Of a DNA stretch of 64,000 bases, positions 1-13,100 are shown piece by piece. The position numbers and the translations under genes are program-made. Numbering within the stretch: the stretch's first letter is position 1; every line of letters starts with the position of its first letter. This DNA is from Humulus lupulus. Its lineage: Eukaryota; Streptophyta; Magnoliopsida; Rosales; Cannabaceae. The stretch lies in contig NC_084798.1 in assembly GCF_963169125.1 (NCBI RefSeq), positions 100,767,970 through 100,831,969 of the forward strand. The letters run 5' to 3'. The notes under the pieces were generated by a model that saw nothing but the letters and a program-made list of their open reading frames with translations, did not search any database and was not told where the DNA came from.

Positions 1-878
1 CAACCGACAAGGACACAACCGAGGTGAAGAATGCTATAACCAAAAGGCAAGAGGAAAATCTCCTATATATAGGGGTCATATCCTCAATTCCCTATCTGAT
101 AGGCTCTATGACCTCTATACCGAAACTAAGTCGGCAAAGGAGATATGGAATGCACTTGAGACTAAGTTCAAGGCGGAAGAGGAAGTTACCAAAGAGTTTT
201 TGATTTCTCAATATTTTTATTTCAATTTTTTGGTGATAAACCAATTCTTCCTCAAATTCATGAGCTTCAAATAATTGTTAACAAATTGAGACAGCTAAAG
301 ATTGAGCTTCCCGATGCCTTTCAAGTTGGTGCAATAGTGGAAACAATACCACCAACTCAGAGGAGCTATCGGAAAAGAATCCATCATAAAAATAAGGATT
401 ATTCTCTGGAGGAAATCCAATAGCATATTCGAATGGAGAAGGAATCGATATATGGAGACAAACTCGTGGAGGGTCTAATGGAGAGACCTCCAAAGAAAAT
501 ATAGTGTCACGAGCAAAACATCCCCAAAATAAAAGGAAAGCCAAAAAAGGGTGTGGTAAATCCTTTGGGTCCAAAAACCAACCCAAACAAATTTAAGGGC
601 GAGAATGACCCTTGCTTTGTGTGTTTAAAAAATGGCCACTATGCTAGAGAGTATAGGCATAGAAAAGACCAACAAGGACCTAATATGAATGCAACTGAAG
701 AGGAAAAAATTGTTGCAACCCTTAGTGAGGTGGAATGCGGTCCAAGGCAAAGTGAAAGGGTGGTGGAATGACACATGTACCACCATCCATGTCACTTATG
801 ACAAATCATTGTTCAAAATCTTTGAAGAGTCAAAAGGTAACCATGAGATGCAAATGGGCAATGAGGTTAAATCCAAGG
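1..878 (+). pseudogene. E0 gag and start of protease (Ty1/copia), degenerate
   Basis: Fragments in several frames read as a plant copia gag of the UBN2/DUF4219 kind (DRLYDLYTETKSAKEIWNAL near 105-165, LRQLKIELPDAFQVGAIVET near 287-346). A zinc knuckle follows at about 613-660 with the pattern C-x2-C-x4-H-x4-Y, so the last zinc ligand is Tyr instead of Cys. Just downstream, about 769-878, comes the start of a retropepsin-type region (T-x-H-V-TYDKSLF) in which the usual D-S/T-G-A is replaced by D-T-C-T. Gag would package the element RNA. Several stops and at least two frameshifts make it non-functional. The frame is cut at 878 by the LTR of E1. Confidence 0.75.
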
Positions 879-2748
879 TTTTGGGGTTTTATGCCCTCAT
901 TAAAACAAAATTTCTTTGTAATCTCATTTTATTATCTATAAAAGAATAGAAATCATTTTTGACTTGGTCAATCACTTTGCTCACATGTTTCATGATTATT
1001 GTTTTAATATAAACTTCTATTAAATCTCGAGTATATAACTAATCATATTTATAGTGACGTAATCATAGTGGAATATAAATATGATTATATGTTCAAACAT
1101 TAGTTAGTCCTAAGATTAGTCAGTGCATAGGATTTACACTAACTTTCCAATATACGATATAATCTACTTACACATTGTAGTGTTATGGTCTTTCCAGAAC
1201 ATTAGCAAAGTAGATAAGATCGGATGTATTTGTTACATCGGACTGGACTGATATTGACAGTAGATAAGATAAGTAAACATATCGTTAATATCTATTATAG
1301 TCATATCATATAGTTGACAATAGGCCAATCCAATCTCAATTCTGAGTGGTTAGTATTCTAACTGATTGTATTATTTGAGTTCTTTGACTTGTTCGTTACC
1401 AGCTTACCCTACGGACTAGCCCATATTTACATCTTGGGAGCTCGATAGTATAATTGAGTGGGAGTGTTAATCATAGATATGAACATCTATAGTTTCTAAT
1501 GAAGAAGTAAAACAATGGTTTCCTTTTAGTTTGGTTTGAGGTGCTAAATGATAGAGATCTCATTTTAATAATTAATATTAGTTTACTGAAATATCATTTA
1601 CAAGAAACTAAGTGTTTTAAGGATAAAATACGATGAGGTGTAAAAAAGTATTTTAGCCCCATCTCATTGTAGACCGTCTATAGAGGATTGATTGATCATT
1701 ATGGCTGTAACAATGGATAACTAATAACGCATCTATATTGCTTATAGAGCGTTCTATGAAATCAAGAGTTCAATTTTGAGTCTTTAGTGAAGTCACGAGG
1801 AATTAATAAGTTAGTAAATTTATTTGTTAAATTTATGATAACTTATTGGAGCTTGATTTCATAGGCCCATGTTCCCACGGTACCTTGGATAAAATTATTT
1901 AGATAGTCTCAATTAATTGATTTAATTATCAATTAGAATTAACAAAGTTCACCGGGTCAATTTTGGATAGTTTCACAAAGTTATGCAATTTAGAGAAGAA
2001 AAGAGATTTTAGGGCAGATTTATTAATTAAGACAAATTTGTGTCTAAATTAATAAATAAGTTTAAATCAAGGTTCAAATTATAAATAATTAATTTGATAA
2101 AAGATTTAAATAATTATTTAATTAATTAATCAATAGAATATAATACGGGCCTTGATTTTAAGTCCAACAAGCTTATAATTAAATGGGAAATTTCACAGAC
2201 CTAAAGCCCATGATAATTTTGACCTAATGACTGATATTACCTATTATTTTAATGATTTTTTAATTAAATAAGTGACATTATTGAGCCTATAAGAGGAATG
2301 CTAAGTGAGAGTTGAAATCTAAAGATCAGGAGACGAACAGATGATCAAAAGATCTAGTTTTGATGCTTTAGGGTTTTAGACTCTCTATACAGCAAAAGTT
2401 ATTTTCTAAGGCTCTATATTCTCTTCTCTTATTCTTCTCTTTGTATCTATCTTATGCGTTCAGAATAGCCCACTCTAGTCTAGGTGATTCTAAGGACACT
2501 TTAGAAGGTTGTGAAGAAATTTGAAGATCGGTACAATTTCTTAGTGATACCCTGCGACAGAAAGGATACAAGAGTTAGAGAAACTAAAGGAATGACTTAT
2601 TCATTCCACTGCACATAATGTAAGTGTTCTTATAATTATCTTTGTTTAAATTCAATTATAGAAACATGTTCTAGGTTTTCTTATATTAATTTGTTTGATA
2701 TATGATTTACATGAAAATAAATAAGATTGTGTATAAGTATTCCCAACA
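879..2748 (+). repeat. E1 5' LTR
   Basis: 1,870 bases that align with 31779-33545. The ends should be TGTTGG...CCAACA. Here the left end has decayed to TTTTGGGG and the right end is intact (TTCCCAACA, 2740-2748). A TATA-like TATAAGA at 2288-2294 corresponds to a better TATAAAA in the 3' LTR. A weak tRNA-Met-type primer site (TTAGAGCC, about 2756-2763) follows directly, as expected for a 5' LTR. Confidence 0.88.
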
Positions 2749-4183
2749 ACCGGCCTTAGAGCCTTTGGTAATCTTTATTTTCATACATGAACATGGTTAA
2801 AATTGAATTGTTTGATATGTTGATTAATTGGATGGATTTCATGTTTTTATGAAGCATATTGATTTTTATGTGATTATTTGCAAATTTGGGTTATTTTTTT
2901 GTGTTTTCTATGCAATTAATTTTTATAAATGTTTTATTTGGTGTAAAACATGGTAAAAATTATTTAGAAAATGTTTTTGGTTGAAAAATTACCCAAACAT
3001 TTTGTTGTGCTATTGTGCGCACCCGCGTGCACGCATCACTCTTACCGGGCGCGCGCCTGCGCGCATCCACCCCAACTCTGCGCGCGTGCCTGCACGCGTC
3101 ATCCCTTGCTCCACGCGTGTTACTCGGCAGGTAGCGTGCGTGCGCGCACATCACCCAGAATCTTTTTTTATTATATATATTTTTTAATTTTTAAGAAAAA
3201 TTAAAGATAATAAAAATATGAAATTGATTTTTTATAACAAACCCAAAAATATCATATTTATTTTATCATTTATTTTTTTTTTTAAAATAAGATATTTTCG
3301 TTGTTCGATATTTAAAAATTAGATATTTTGTACAAATATTCAAATTCAAATTTAAAAATAGGTTAACTAATTAATTTTAAATCTTTTAATATATTAAAAT
3401 ATTAGAATTAAGTTATCAGATATTAAAGATATTTTTTTAATACTTGTTATTTAAAAATGTTAATATCTTATTACTCTATGAATTTTAATATTTGAATTAT
3501 TTGAAATTTAAAAATTTGTTGACTAAATATTTTTATGGACATTTGAATTTGTTTAACTGTATTAAGATATTTTAGGATTGTTATAATTATTAATAGTTCT
3601 TATTTTTTGAATAAATGGTTAAGATATTTGCTCATGGTTGTAACAACACAAGATATTTTTTGAAATGGTTAAAGATATTTGTTTTAAAATTTAAAATTGC
3701 TTAAATTTTAAAAATATAACTTTTTTCAAACCAATTAATAGTTTTTTTAATAAATGGGATTTAAATTACCTTTTTGTTAATTTTTTATAAATTCTATTTA
3801 TATTAAATTAATATTTTTCAAAATGACCCAAACTAAGTTGATTGTTGATAAATAAAATTTAAATTAACTTATGTTAATTGTTAAATTTCATTTAAATTGA
3901 CTTATTTATTTTTTAAAATTTTAATTAATTCGAATTTTGGATAAATTCTAGAAAATTAATTGTGGTAGTTTTGCAAATGAAATAAATTGTAGTATTTTTG
4001 CATAAATTCATAGACTTGCTCATATAGTAACATGATTAGGACCATCTAATTTTAACATGTCTGTTGCATTATATGTGGTATTTTTGCAATTGGGCTTAAA
4101 TCCATATAGTGGCCCATATGTTTGCTTAATATATGGTTTTTGCTAAATAAAACATTCATAAAAAGATAGGTTTTATTTGGGTC
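2749..4183 (+). other. E1 5' untranslated leader, first part
   Basis: No gene is seen here. The stretch is very AT-rich except for an island at about 3012-3160 dense in GCGC, CGTG and ACGC. Its identity comes from position: it follows the E1 5' LTR and primer site, and is interrupted at 4183/21139 by element T with a perfect TSD, after which the leader resumes. Short open frames over the GC island have no recognisable protein content. Confidence 0.7.
2751..2763 (+). promoter_or_regulatory. Degenerate primer-binding site of E1
   Basis: Lies two bases after the LTR end and retains TTAGAGCC, compared with the usual TATCAGAGCC complementary to plant initiator tRNA-Met. The first bases (CGGCC) do not match well. 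Confidence 0.5.
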
Positions 4184-5155
4184 TGTTATCCCTGTTTTCC
4201 CCCAGGACACATGGCACGACACACTGGGTCCATGGGATATTTTAAAGAGATCCAAGGCCTAGGCTGAGCCCGATGGATATGGAAGGGATAAGTCCAGATG
4301 GCCCAATTACCAGCAAGCCCAGCATTGTCTGCTCGGCACCCCCACTCGAGGGAACTGAGACCATGACGTGGGCCCGATTTGTCCTCCTGGACCCAGCCTA
4401 ATGCGTCATCTGGGATGCGGTTAAAGGTGATGGACTCAAGTCTAAGAATGGACCAGGACGATAGCAGATGAACTCGAGCTCTGGTAAACGAACCAGGGTC
4501 CTGGTAAATGGACCAGGATGTTGGTAAATGAACCCAGACCAGGTGTCCAGGTTGGGCATGATAGACTGTCCCCGCCACTGATATCACCTCGACAAACACG
4601 GAGTTTTGTCTCCTCAACTAACCCGCAGAAGAGGTTACATACGGAATGTACGCCGTTATTCAGAACAGTATTGCCACTACTCTAACGAATCTTGTCCCCA
4701 TGATCTTCTTAGAAGCCCACGCGGACTAGATTGAAGCTGCGTACTATTGTAAGTTGCATAGCATGGTCACGCTCAAGCTAGCCCAATGGGCCCTGATTAG
4801 TGTATTTTATTTGATAGAATCCTTTGTATTAAGCCTTCGTTAGTGGGCAAATCATAATTATATCCGCATTGGGCCTGAATTAGTCTGGCCCAAGTCCAGT
4901 GCATCCAACTGCCTATAAATAGGACCAGTTGTGCACTGTAGAGAGGATCCGAGTTTTCTTTTGTAAGCACATACTCTGCTCAAACTTGCAGAAAACTCCA
5001 TTGCTAAAGCTCTCTAAGCTCTAATACAATAGACTCGTGGACTAAGGCTCTTTAACGCCCCAACCATGTAAAAACCCTTGTGTGATTCTCTTTAAATCCT
5101 TTCTTTTTGCTCTCTTATCTTTGATAATTCTAGTTTCTGAAATGCTCGGTAAACA
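4184..5155 (+). repeat. T 5' LTR
   Basis: 972 bases beginning TGTTATCCCTG and ending GGTAAACA, aligned end to end with 20167-21138. Differences run at roughly one in ten over the first 300 bases, mostly transitions. TSD GGGTC precedes it (4179-4183). Confidence 0.95.
4914..4921 (+). promoter_or_regulatory. TATA box of T 5' LTR
   Basis: TATAAATA in the context CCTATAAATAGG, conserved at the same offset in the 3' LTR (20897-20904). It would place the RNA start about 30 bases downstream, giving an R-U5 of about 200 bases. Confidence 0.75.
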
Positions 5156-5216
5156 TTTTGGTGATTTCATTGAGAGCTCGAAGAAAGCTTGAGAGAAATC
5201 TTGAATATTTGCAATA
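5156..5216 (+). other. T leader and probable primer-binding region
   Basis: 61 bases between the LTR end and the gag ATG. It begins TTTTGGTGATTTCATTGAGA, similar in form to the start of Tat-type leaders. I cannot assign the priming tRNA by eye. Confidence 0.5.
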
Positions 5217-6962
5217 ATGGTGAACACCAGACACGCTGTGTTCGATTCTGCTCACCAACAACAACAAGGCAATGGGGAGCCATTGCCCAATCAACCATTC
5301 CCTTAGGACCAACCCGAGGACACACTCTATCAAATGCCTCAGTCTGACGATTCCGAGAACTTTGAGGACGGAATAGACTACGAGGAGGATTACTATGAGG
5401 AAAACGAAGAAAATGAAGGGGAATACCAGGATCATGATGCTGAAGATCCTACTATCCCTGAAGAAGAGATGAATCCCAAACAGGAGGACCCAGAGGCGGT
5501 CAGACTGAAACAACAATTCTTGGATCAAGAGGCCAAGCTAGCTGAACAGAAGGAGGCCACCCGCCAGATGCAAGAATCCCTCCTGGCCCTTCATGCCTTC
5601 ATTGCTTCCCAAGGATTGGCAGCAAATCCTCTAACTGTTCCACCTCCAGGAACACAACCACCGACCCTACCAGTTAGGACCGGCTCACCTGAAAATACAA
5701 GACCGACCCTTCCTCTGGGACCCCATCCCGGAGAAGGCCCATCAAACCCAGCTCAAGAAAAAGGGAAAGCCAATATTGCTAACCTTGTGGGAAAAGCAAA
5801 CCCTCAGGAGCAACGTCTCCATCCCAGTGCCTCTGCGAACAAAGATCATAGAGGACGCCAGCACGCGGAAGAGCCGGAGGCCATCAGTTCGGGGGACGAC
5901 ATGTCCCGGATAGACTTGCCTGATGGTTTGAATGCCTGAAAAGAATGGGCCTGCAAGGAAAAGATCTGCCCCCGAGGGGGAGATATGAGGAATAACCTCA
6001 ACGACAAGAGAAACGAAAGGGCCCCCCTGGACGACGGAATGGTCAAACAGTTCATGGAAGAGCTAGCCGCATTAAAGAAGGTCACGGACCGTCTGGTCTG
6101 GAAACAAGAGGGAGGAGGTTCTGATTCCAAGGAGGAGGAAAATGAACCATGTGCCAAACACATGTTGGATGTGGTGCTACCAAAGGGGTTCAAAATGCTA
6201 AACTTGCCCGCCTACACCGGGAACACAAACCCCAGGGACCACTTGTCCTGCTACAATCGGCTGATGACCATAGCCCATGTCTGTGACAATGGCAAGTGCC
6301 TATGCTTCTCAATCACTCTGGACAAACCCACAATGGAGTGGGGGAAGAGACTCAAGCCAGGATCAATCCAATCTTGGTCCGGGTTACAATCGGCATTCCG
6401 TAAATAGTTCGTGGCCACCATGAGAATGGACATGCAGATCAGTGCCCTCGCCAACATCAAGCAGCTCCCCACGGAGACCCTGAGGGCCTACATTCAACCC
6501 TTCCCGGAGGAAGCCTCAAAAACCAAGGTGGACGATGGACAACGCTTGGTGGCTCTCCAGTCCGGGATTCAAGCTGGGTCCCCCCCATGGGACGACATGC
6601 AACGCAGCAAGGAAGCCACCCTCGAAGAATTCATAAGGATGGCACATGGCTTTATCAATTGGGAAGAGGCCCGGATCCAGGAATTCAGATGGCAGCCGAC
6701 CCCCCAGCCAAATGCCCAGACCTTTTCCGGATATGGAATACAATACCCTGCAAACCATTATCTAACACCCCTGGTGATGCCAGGATCAACTGACACTCAC
6801 GGAATGACCTTCGCAGCCCCAACGGTCTACGGTCCCACTTCCTCGGGATATGCGCCAGCTCAATCTTCCACATTCTCCAGATACGGTATGGCACTAGTCG
6901 AATACAATGCCACACTTGGTGGAGCCCAACCGTCTCTAATAGGGGGACAGAGGCAATCGTGA
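5217..6962 (+). pseudogene. T gag (Tat-type), three in-frame stops
   Basis: One frame runs from ATG 5217 (MVNTRHAVF) to the stop ending at 6962, broken by stops at 5304, 5937 and 6405. The N-terminal third is acidic and rich in Glu/Asp, followed by a Gln/Glu coiled-coil-like stretch and a Pro-rich segment. The capsid-like core begins near 6190 with PAYTGNTNPRDHL, the plant gypsy Retrotrans_gag signature. Gag would form the particle. This start was chosen because it is the first ATG after the leader and has the typical MVNTR beginning. Confidence 0.85.
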
Positions 6963-7065
6963 ACCCCTCCCAAGGAAAAGAATGGGGAAAGGACAAAACT
7001 GATCCAAGCCCTCCAAGAAGGGCAAGAGGGGCTACGAGCCCCAATAAATAGAATACACCAACCTA

Positions 7066-8064
7066 GTGGACATCAGGGAGAACATATACCTGGCCATAGG
7101 AAGTACGGTCCATTACCGGAAACCCACTCCCATGTTCAAAGGGGGAAAGAACTCAAGGGACATGAGCAAAAGATGTGTCTACCACAAAGATGTGGGTCAT
7201 ACGACCGAGGAATGTCGTCAGTTGAAGGACGAAATTGAGAATCTGATTAAGCTGGGGCATCTCCACCAATAGGTCAAGATGCCAATGGGAGTTCCGAGAT
7301 TGCCAGCAGCTCTCGAAAAATCCACGGTCCTAGGCATGCTTAGATCGTACCGACCTCCCCAGGGAGAGTACGCTGCAGGCCCGGGAACACAGGCCCCTTA
7401 GGGGGCTCCAATTATGCAGGCACCCAGACTCAGAATGCCAGTTCCCTCTAGAACTGCGCCCCCGTGGATAGATGGTCACGTGGCCACCATATCACGAGGG
7501 CCACACCTGGGGGGACCATCCCGGAATGATCAAAAACGGTACCTCAGTGAACTCGATCATGACCATGAGGTTTGCACTGTGGTCCAGACCCCGGCTCAAC
7601 GCCCAAAGTTGATGAATTTACCCATCAATTTCACGAAAGAAGACGCCCAGAACGTCCACTTCCCGCATCATGACCCTTTGGTCATCGATGCCCAAACCGC
7701 CAAAAAAATGGTGTCCAAAGTGTTAGTAGATGTCGGAAGTTTCGTCAATGTGCTGTTCAAGCCGACTTTCATTGCAATGGGCTTGACTAAGGCAGATCTA
7801 ACCTCATGCCCAACACAGATCTACGACTTCAGTGGGGATTCGATACCCCTAATGGGGAAAATCCAGTTCCTGGTAATGTTGGGGAATGAGATTCAAGGCT
7901 CGTTCAAGTTCTGTACATTCGTAGTGGTGGACTGCCCCACCGCTTACAACGTTATTTTATGTCGGCCCGCACTGGTCGATTTCGGTGCCATCAACTCCAT
8001 CCACCACCTTTGTATGAAATTCCCCTGCGACAATGGAAGGGTAGGAACTGTCCGGGTAGACTAG
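7066..8064 (+). pseudogene. T gag zinc motif and protease region
   Basis: At 7066-7272 a short frame holds CVYHKDVGHTTEEC followed by QLKDEIENLI, the Cys/His motif typical of Tat elements. From 7414 to 8064 a 216-residue frame contains a retropepsin-like domain: VLVDVGSFVNVLF around residues 104-116, where the usual catalytic D-T-G is D-V-G, and later AYNVILCRPAL and the FGAI...HLCMKFP motif normal for this lineage. It would cleave the polyprotein. A stop after VRVD separates it from the downstream linker. Confidence 0.8.
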
Positions 8065-8165
8065 AAGAGCGCCCGGAAGTGTTATCACATCTCTATCCAA
8101 CCAATTTACATGGCTCGCAAAGAACCTCTTGAGGAGGAGAATGTTGATCCAATCCCACCCCCTCC

Positions 8166-9290
8166 TTGGTGCGGAGGATGGTCAGGGAAGAAGATGAATT
8201 GGATCCGCGAATAGGAGTGGATCGGGCACTAGAACCCGTGGAAGAGATTGAGGAGGTTTGCATCAGCGACAGCGACTCGACCAAAGTGATTCAGTGGGAG
8301 GAACCTGAACCCGGGGGTCAGGGCTGCCATTTCCGCCCGAGTGAAAGAAAATCAAGACGTCCTGGCTTGGTCTCATTCGGATATGACCGGGATTGACCAC
8401 AACGTCATATGTCACGCCTTGAACACTGACGAGAGTGCAACTCTGGTCCGACAGAAGTGGAGACCTCTAGGGGCGGAGAGGGTTGAAGCCCTTAAATTAG
8501 AAGTAGAAAAGTTATCTTCGATCAACTTCATCTGGGAGGCCTTGTATCCTATTTGGCTGGCCAATCCAATGTTGGTGCCAAAGCCAAACGGGACATGGAG
8601 AACTTGCATCGACTTCACTAACCTTAACAAGGCCTGCCCCAAAGATTGTTTCCATTTGCCCCAGATTGATCAAATGGTAGATGCAACATCCGGGTATGAG
8701 ATGTATAGTTTCATGGATGCCTACTCTGGCTATAACCAAATCTCAATGCACATAGCGGACCAGGAACACACTAGTTTTCAGATAGACAAGGGTGTGTACT
8801 GCTACATTTTTATGCCCTTCGGGCTCAAGAACGTCGGAGCCACTTATTAGAGGCTAGTCAGCAGAATGTTCCTGGACCAACTGTGAAGGAACATGGAGGT
8901 CTACATAGACGACATGCTAGTCAAGTCTAAGACCTCCGAGGGACACACTGACGATCTGCAGAGGCGTTTGCCATCATTCAGAAGTATGGGATGAAGCTGA
9001 AACCTAAGAAGTGCACTTTTGGCGTGGCATTCGGGAAGTTCCTGGGCTTCATAGTAAGCTCACGAGGGATAGAAGCCAATCCAGACAAGATCAGAGTGCT
9101 GATTGAAATGCCCTCGCCACAGAAGCACAAAGACGTGTAGAGCCTAACGGGAAGAATAGCGGCCCTAAGCCACTTCATCTCAAAGTCAACGGACAAGTGC
9201 ATCCCATTCTTCAACATCCTTCGCAGAAGCCAAAGGTTCAAATGGTTGGTCGAGTGTGAAGAGGCCTTCCAGAAGCTGAAAGAACATTTG
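8166..9290 (+). pseudogene. T reverse transcriptase, broken
   Basis: The RT starts with a linker (8166-8340) and a 169-residue open stretch at 8341-8850 that includes MLVPKPNGTWRTCIDFTNLN, a YSFMDAYSGYNQI block (RT motif A, with Asp) and FMPFGLKNVGATY. After stops at about 8848 and 8883 the catalytic YIDDMLVKS box is present at 8902-8928 (both Asp kept). A frameshift near 8960 leads to a thumb region with KCTFGV and KFLGFIVSSRGIEANPDKI. It would copy element RNA to DNA. Stops and the frameshift make it non-functional. Confidence 0.82.
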
Positions 9291-9299
9291 GCCAAAGCA

Positions 9300-9752
9300 T
9301 GGAATAGCGAGTAGATGGGGAGTCATTATACCTTTATTTGGCCATGTTCGAACACGCCATCAGTGCTGTACTGGTATGAGAAGAGGGAAAAGTCCAACTC
9401 CCGATTTATTACGCAAGCAAAAGGTTATTGGGCGCGGAGTCCAGATACCAGCTAATTGAGAAATTAACATTTTGCTTACTGATTGCATCCCAGAAGCTGA
9501 GGACTTACTTTCAAGCCCACGCCATAAAGGTACTGATGAACCATCCCCTACGACAAGTCTTACAGAAGCTTGAGTCATCGACAAGACTCCTTAAGTGGGC
9601 CAAGAACTCAGCCAATTCGACATTGCATATGTCCTCAGGATTTCAATCAAGGGGCAGGCCTTGGTCGACTTCATCGTGGAGTGTACCGGGATCACTGAAG
9701 AAGAAGATCCCATCGACCCCGTCGCGCCTCTATGGAAGGTCTTCGTGGACCA
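9300..9752 (+). pseudogene. T RNase H, ending at an internal deletion
   Basis: The frame over 9330-9610 reads as a gypsy RNase H remnant (PIYYASKRLLGAE followed by YQLIEKL and later AHAIKVLMNHPLRQVL). It continues into QALVDFIVECT and WKVFVD (to about 9752), which in Tat elements leads into a second, archaeal-type RNase H. Here that domain is missing: integrase core begins at once. A single stop near 9378 and frame changes are present. Confidence 0.75.
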
Positions 9753-10126
9753 TCGTGGGGAATCGACTTGGTAGGATCGCTCCCGACGGGAAAGGTAGCG
9801 TAAAGTATGCCATCGTGGCCATCGATTACACCAAGTGGGTCGAGGCGGAGCCAATGAGCATCATCACCTCCAAAAAGGCCCTGGACTTCATCATCACCAA
9901 CATTGTGTGCCCATATGGCCTCCCTCACAAAATCATGTCCGACAACGGGAAGCAATTTGATAGCGTCCACTTCATTGATTTCTGTGAAAGACATGGAATC
10001 GTTAAAAGCTTCTCCGCAGTCACCAGGCCTCAAGCAAACGGGCAAACAGAGGTCGTGAACAATATTTTGAAGGGGATATTAAAGAAAAAGCTTCAAGCCT
10101 ACAAGAGCAAGTGGCCAGAAGAACTG
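9753..10126 (+). pseudogene. T integrase catalytic core, N part
   Basis: Begins with WGIDLVGSLPTGKG and VAIDYTKWVEAEPM, where the usual Phe between Tyr and Thr is absent. IMSDNGKQFDS follows, then PQANGQTEVVNNILKGIL, so the D, D and E catalytic residues are all visible. The N-terminal HHCC zinc domain is missing, deleted together with the second RNase H. The frame is cut at 10126 by a 4-kb solo LTR and resumes at 14105 in the same reading frame when one copy of the duplicated five bases is ignored. Confidence 0.85.
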
Positions 10127-13100
10127 TGTAACAACCCGGATTTTCAAGACTCGATAATGCGAAAATATAAATGTTTTCATTTAACAAAATGTCTCAAAAA
10201 CCCATAAAAAAAAACTTTTTAAAAAGTCGTATGGCCATACTTAACCTTTAGTTACAAACATGTTTTATAAAGAGTAGAGTGAGCCTAGTTTAGGAAAATT
10301 ACACAACATTTCTAAAAATAAAACGGCTTCCCAAAAGGTCGGTCCACATGTACATTTGCAAGGAAGAATCCAGCGCTCACTACACTGCCTTGCCCTTGCT
10401 CTTACCTACAACATGAAACAACTAGGTAAGCAAAAACGCTTAGTAGGATCAACTTTCAAACAAAGCATGTAGATAATTAGGGTTCCGGACCCTACACAAT
10501 CAATTTCAAGAACGCTAAAGCGTCCTGGCAAACTTATGGTCATGCCTGATAACCAATGATAAATTAATTCATAACTAGATAAAATCCTACACTCAGAAAA
10601 TCCCAGAACAAGCAGATATATTATATCACAACTATATCTTATCAACAATTATATCCCTGCACTCAGAAAATCCCAGATCAAGCAGATATATTATATCACA
10701 ACTATATCTTATCAACAAATATATCCCTGCAGTCAGAACATCCCAGAGCAAGCAGATATATTATATCACAATATAATTCAAGACCAACGCTCTACAATTT
10801 CCATCAATTCAGGTGTAACGCGCCCTCCAACATAATTGCTAATATGTAAAAGAGAATCGAGTCTCCACACTAAGATCTAGCCAATAAATATCCTCATCAA
10901 CGGTAACTATCATCTTACCAAGGGCATCGCTACTTATCCAAGAGTGTAATCCAATTTACACGGTTTTACGGATACTTCTATGTTAATCAGTGGTGCTGGT
11001 GAGCAGTTGCCCCTAGGGTGTTCAGCCTCACTCAATCTTGGCAACCCCTAGTATCTCTAGGCACTCTCAATGAATGGCCAATATTCACGGCTGCTATCCG
11101 GGAATAACTTATCAGAGCACTTGCTCGGATTCTAACCGTCCAATGATTAAATAAGCATGAGGGCCCCTAGGTCCCATTTATTTTGGGGCCCCTAGGTTTA
11201 ACCAGCTTATCCTCATCTCATGGCCACTCGTCGCGGTAATGAACCGAACATAAATAAAATCAAGCAGTGTGACGGGGATCAGCCGTCTAGGGTATGACAG
11301 ACATCTACCGTTCATATTTTCTAACTCAGCACCCATTAGACTAATGTCTCTAAGAAACTTTCTACGACAAGGTATATATGTGCATGTATCCCTATACTAA
11401 CATACAATACAATAATTGTTTCATGTTGCAGCCATACAATATAAGTTGACTTACTTGGAGTCCTTAGCGCTCAGCAGGTTTTCACCCTCCAACGTTCAGT
11501 TCAATTATGCTTAGCCAATACTGTAGTTATCCATACAGTATACTCTGATTAATTATGGCACTCATAATTCATTATTATTATTTTGGGCAGTTTGGTCATT
11601 TTAATAAAAGTCATTTGTAAGGATTTATAATCCTTATTTGGTTTTAAACCTATTAAGGAAAGTCATACAAAATATTCGAGACTAAACCCTAAGTCTCGGG
11701 GAGACCTATCCTAAGGTCTCGATACCTAGGCTCGGGTATCACAGTGGTATTTTCCCACAATCCGCTAAAAATCTTATTCTTTCAAGATATCGCTATTAAC
11801 CCGCACTTTCGACTAGTCGGTTAAAATATGTAAGATTTTAGCTGGTATTATATCCAGAAAATACTAATAATTTCCTTAATTATTTTTAATGAAAATAAAC
11901 TCTTAAATTTTCCTTTTATTTTTCTTAAGGTTTTAATATCTAAAAACCGTTTTAAGAAAATTGACTAATTTGTCTTAATTAGGAAAACCGTTAAAAATTT
12001 CCCATCTTGACTAATTAATTTTCCAAAATCAATTAATAAATTTTACTTACTAGAAAAATAATTCATTTAATTATTTTCTCAAAATATAGGGTTTTAAACC
12101 CTCTTTTAATTTATTAACTATTAATAAATTAAATCTCTTATTTTTAGAAAGAATAAAAACTCTTTAATAAAAATAATTCATTTAAACTCAACGGCGTAAT
12201 TTTAGTGAAAATATGTTTTCAAGACTTACCAATTTATATATTGAAATAAGGCAAAATTTTACTTTTTACCTTATGTTCCATAATCTCATTTTTACACTAA
12301 GTGTGAAAAACTTATTTTTCACATTTTTAACTACATACTTCGTTAGTTCATAACTTGAAATTTACTTACCCAATTATTACCAAAATTTCTCAATTCCATT
12401 TTTGTTATGCCATTTAGGTCTTTGTAAAATCTTATGTCAAAATTAGCATTTTTGATTGGTGAAATCATTTTCCAACAATGAGGTAAAAATGACCTTATTT
12501 TCAAGTTCTTATTTTTTCCAAACTTTGACAGTTAATAATTTTCAAAATGTTCAATTTTCTTACCAAATTTTACAGTGGAATACTAGGTTACGCCAACAAT
12601 ATGTCCACAAAATTTTAGAAAAAACTGGGTTCATTTTCCCTATACAGTGGCCGTCCAAACTTGGTTCCGAAAATAAGAATACGAAAAAAACAGTTTTTTT
12701 TACCTAAACTTTGAAATAGCATAACTTACTCATTTCTAAACATTTTTTTAGTGTTTCAAAAGCTCAATTTTATGTTCTCAATCTCAACAACATCACAGTA
12801 CAATTTAATTTTACAAAAATCAATATACAGTGGCTGCTTGACCCCTTGGAAGTCACAGCTCAAAACATATTTTGTTTTAGGGTATCCTACAAAAACCCTT
12901 GGGGGTTTTGGTTCCCATTTTCAAAAAATCAATACACAAGCATCATAAAAATTATTAAACAACTACCATAACCTTATTACATCACCAACAAGAAACTTTA
13001 AGCATTAAATATACAAAATAATGCTTAAAACTAAAAACCCTACAACAAAAATCATCAAAAGTAAACTTTTTACTTTTTTGGTGTTCTTGCTTAAGGTTTG

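Noticed and set aside
2971..3204. Overlapping open frames on both strands across the GC island
   Set aside because: Composition-driven: Cys/Arg/His/Ala-rich products in several frames, no domain, and position inside the E1 leader.
4186..4617. Minus-strand 143-residue frame in T 5' LTR, with a partner at 20220-20600 in the 3' LTR
   Set aside because: It recurs only because the LTRs are copies. No domain was recognised, and the two versions differ without synonymous bias that I can see.
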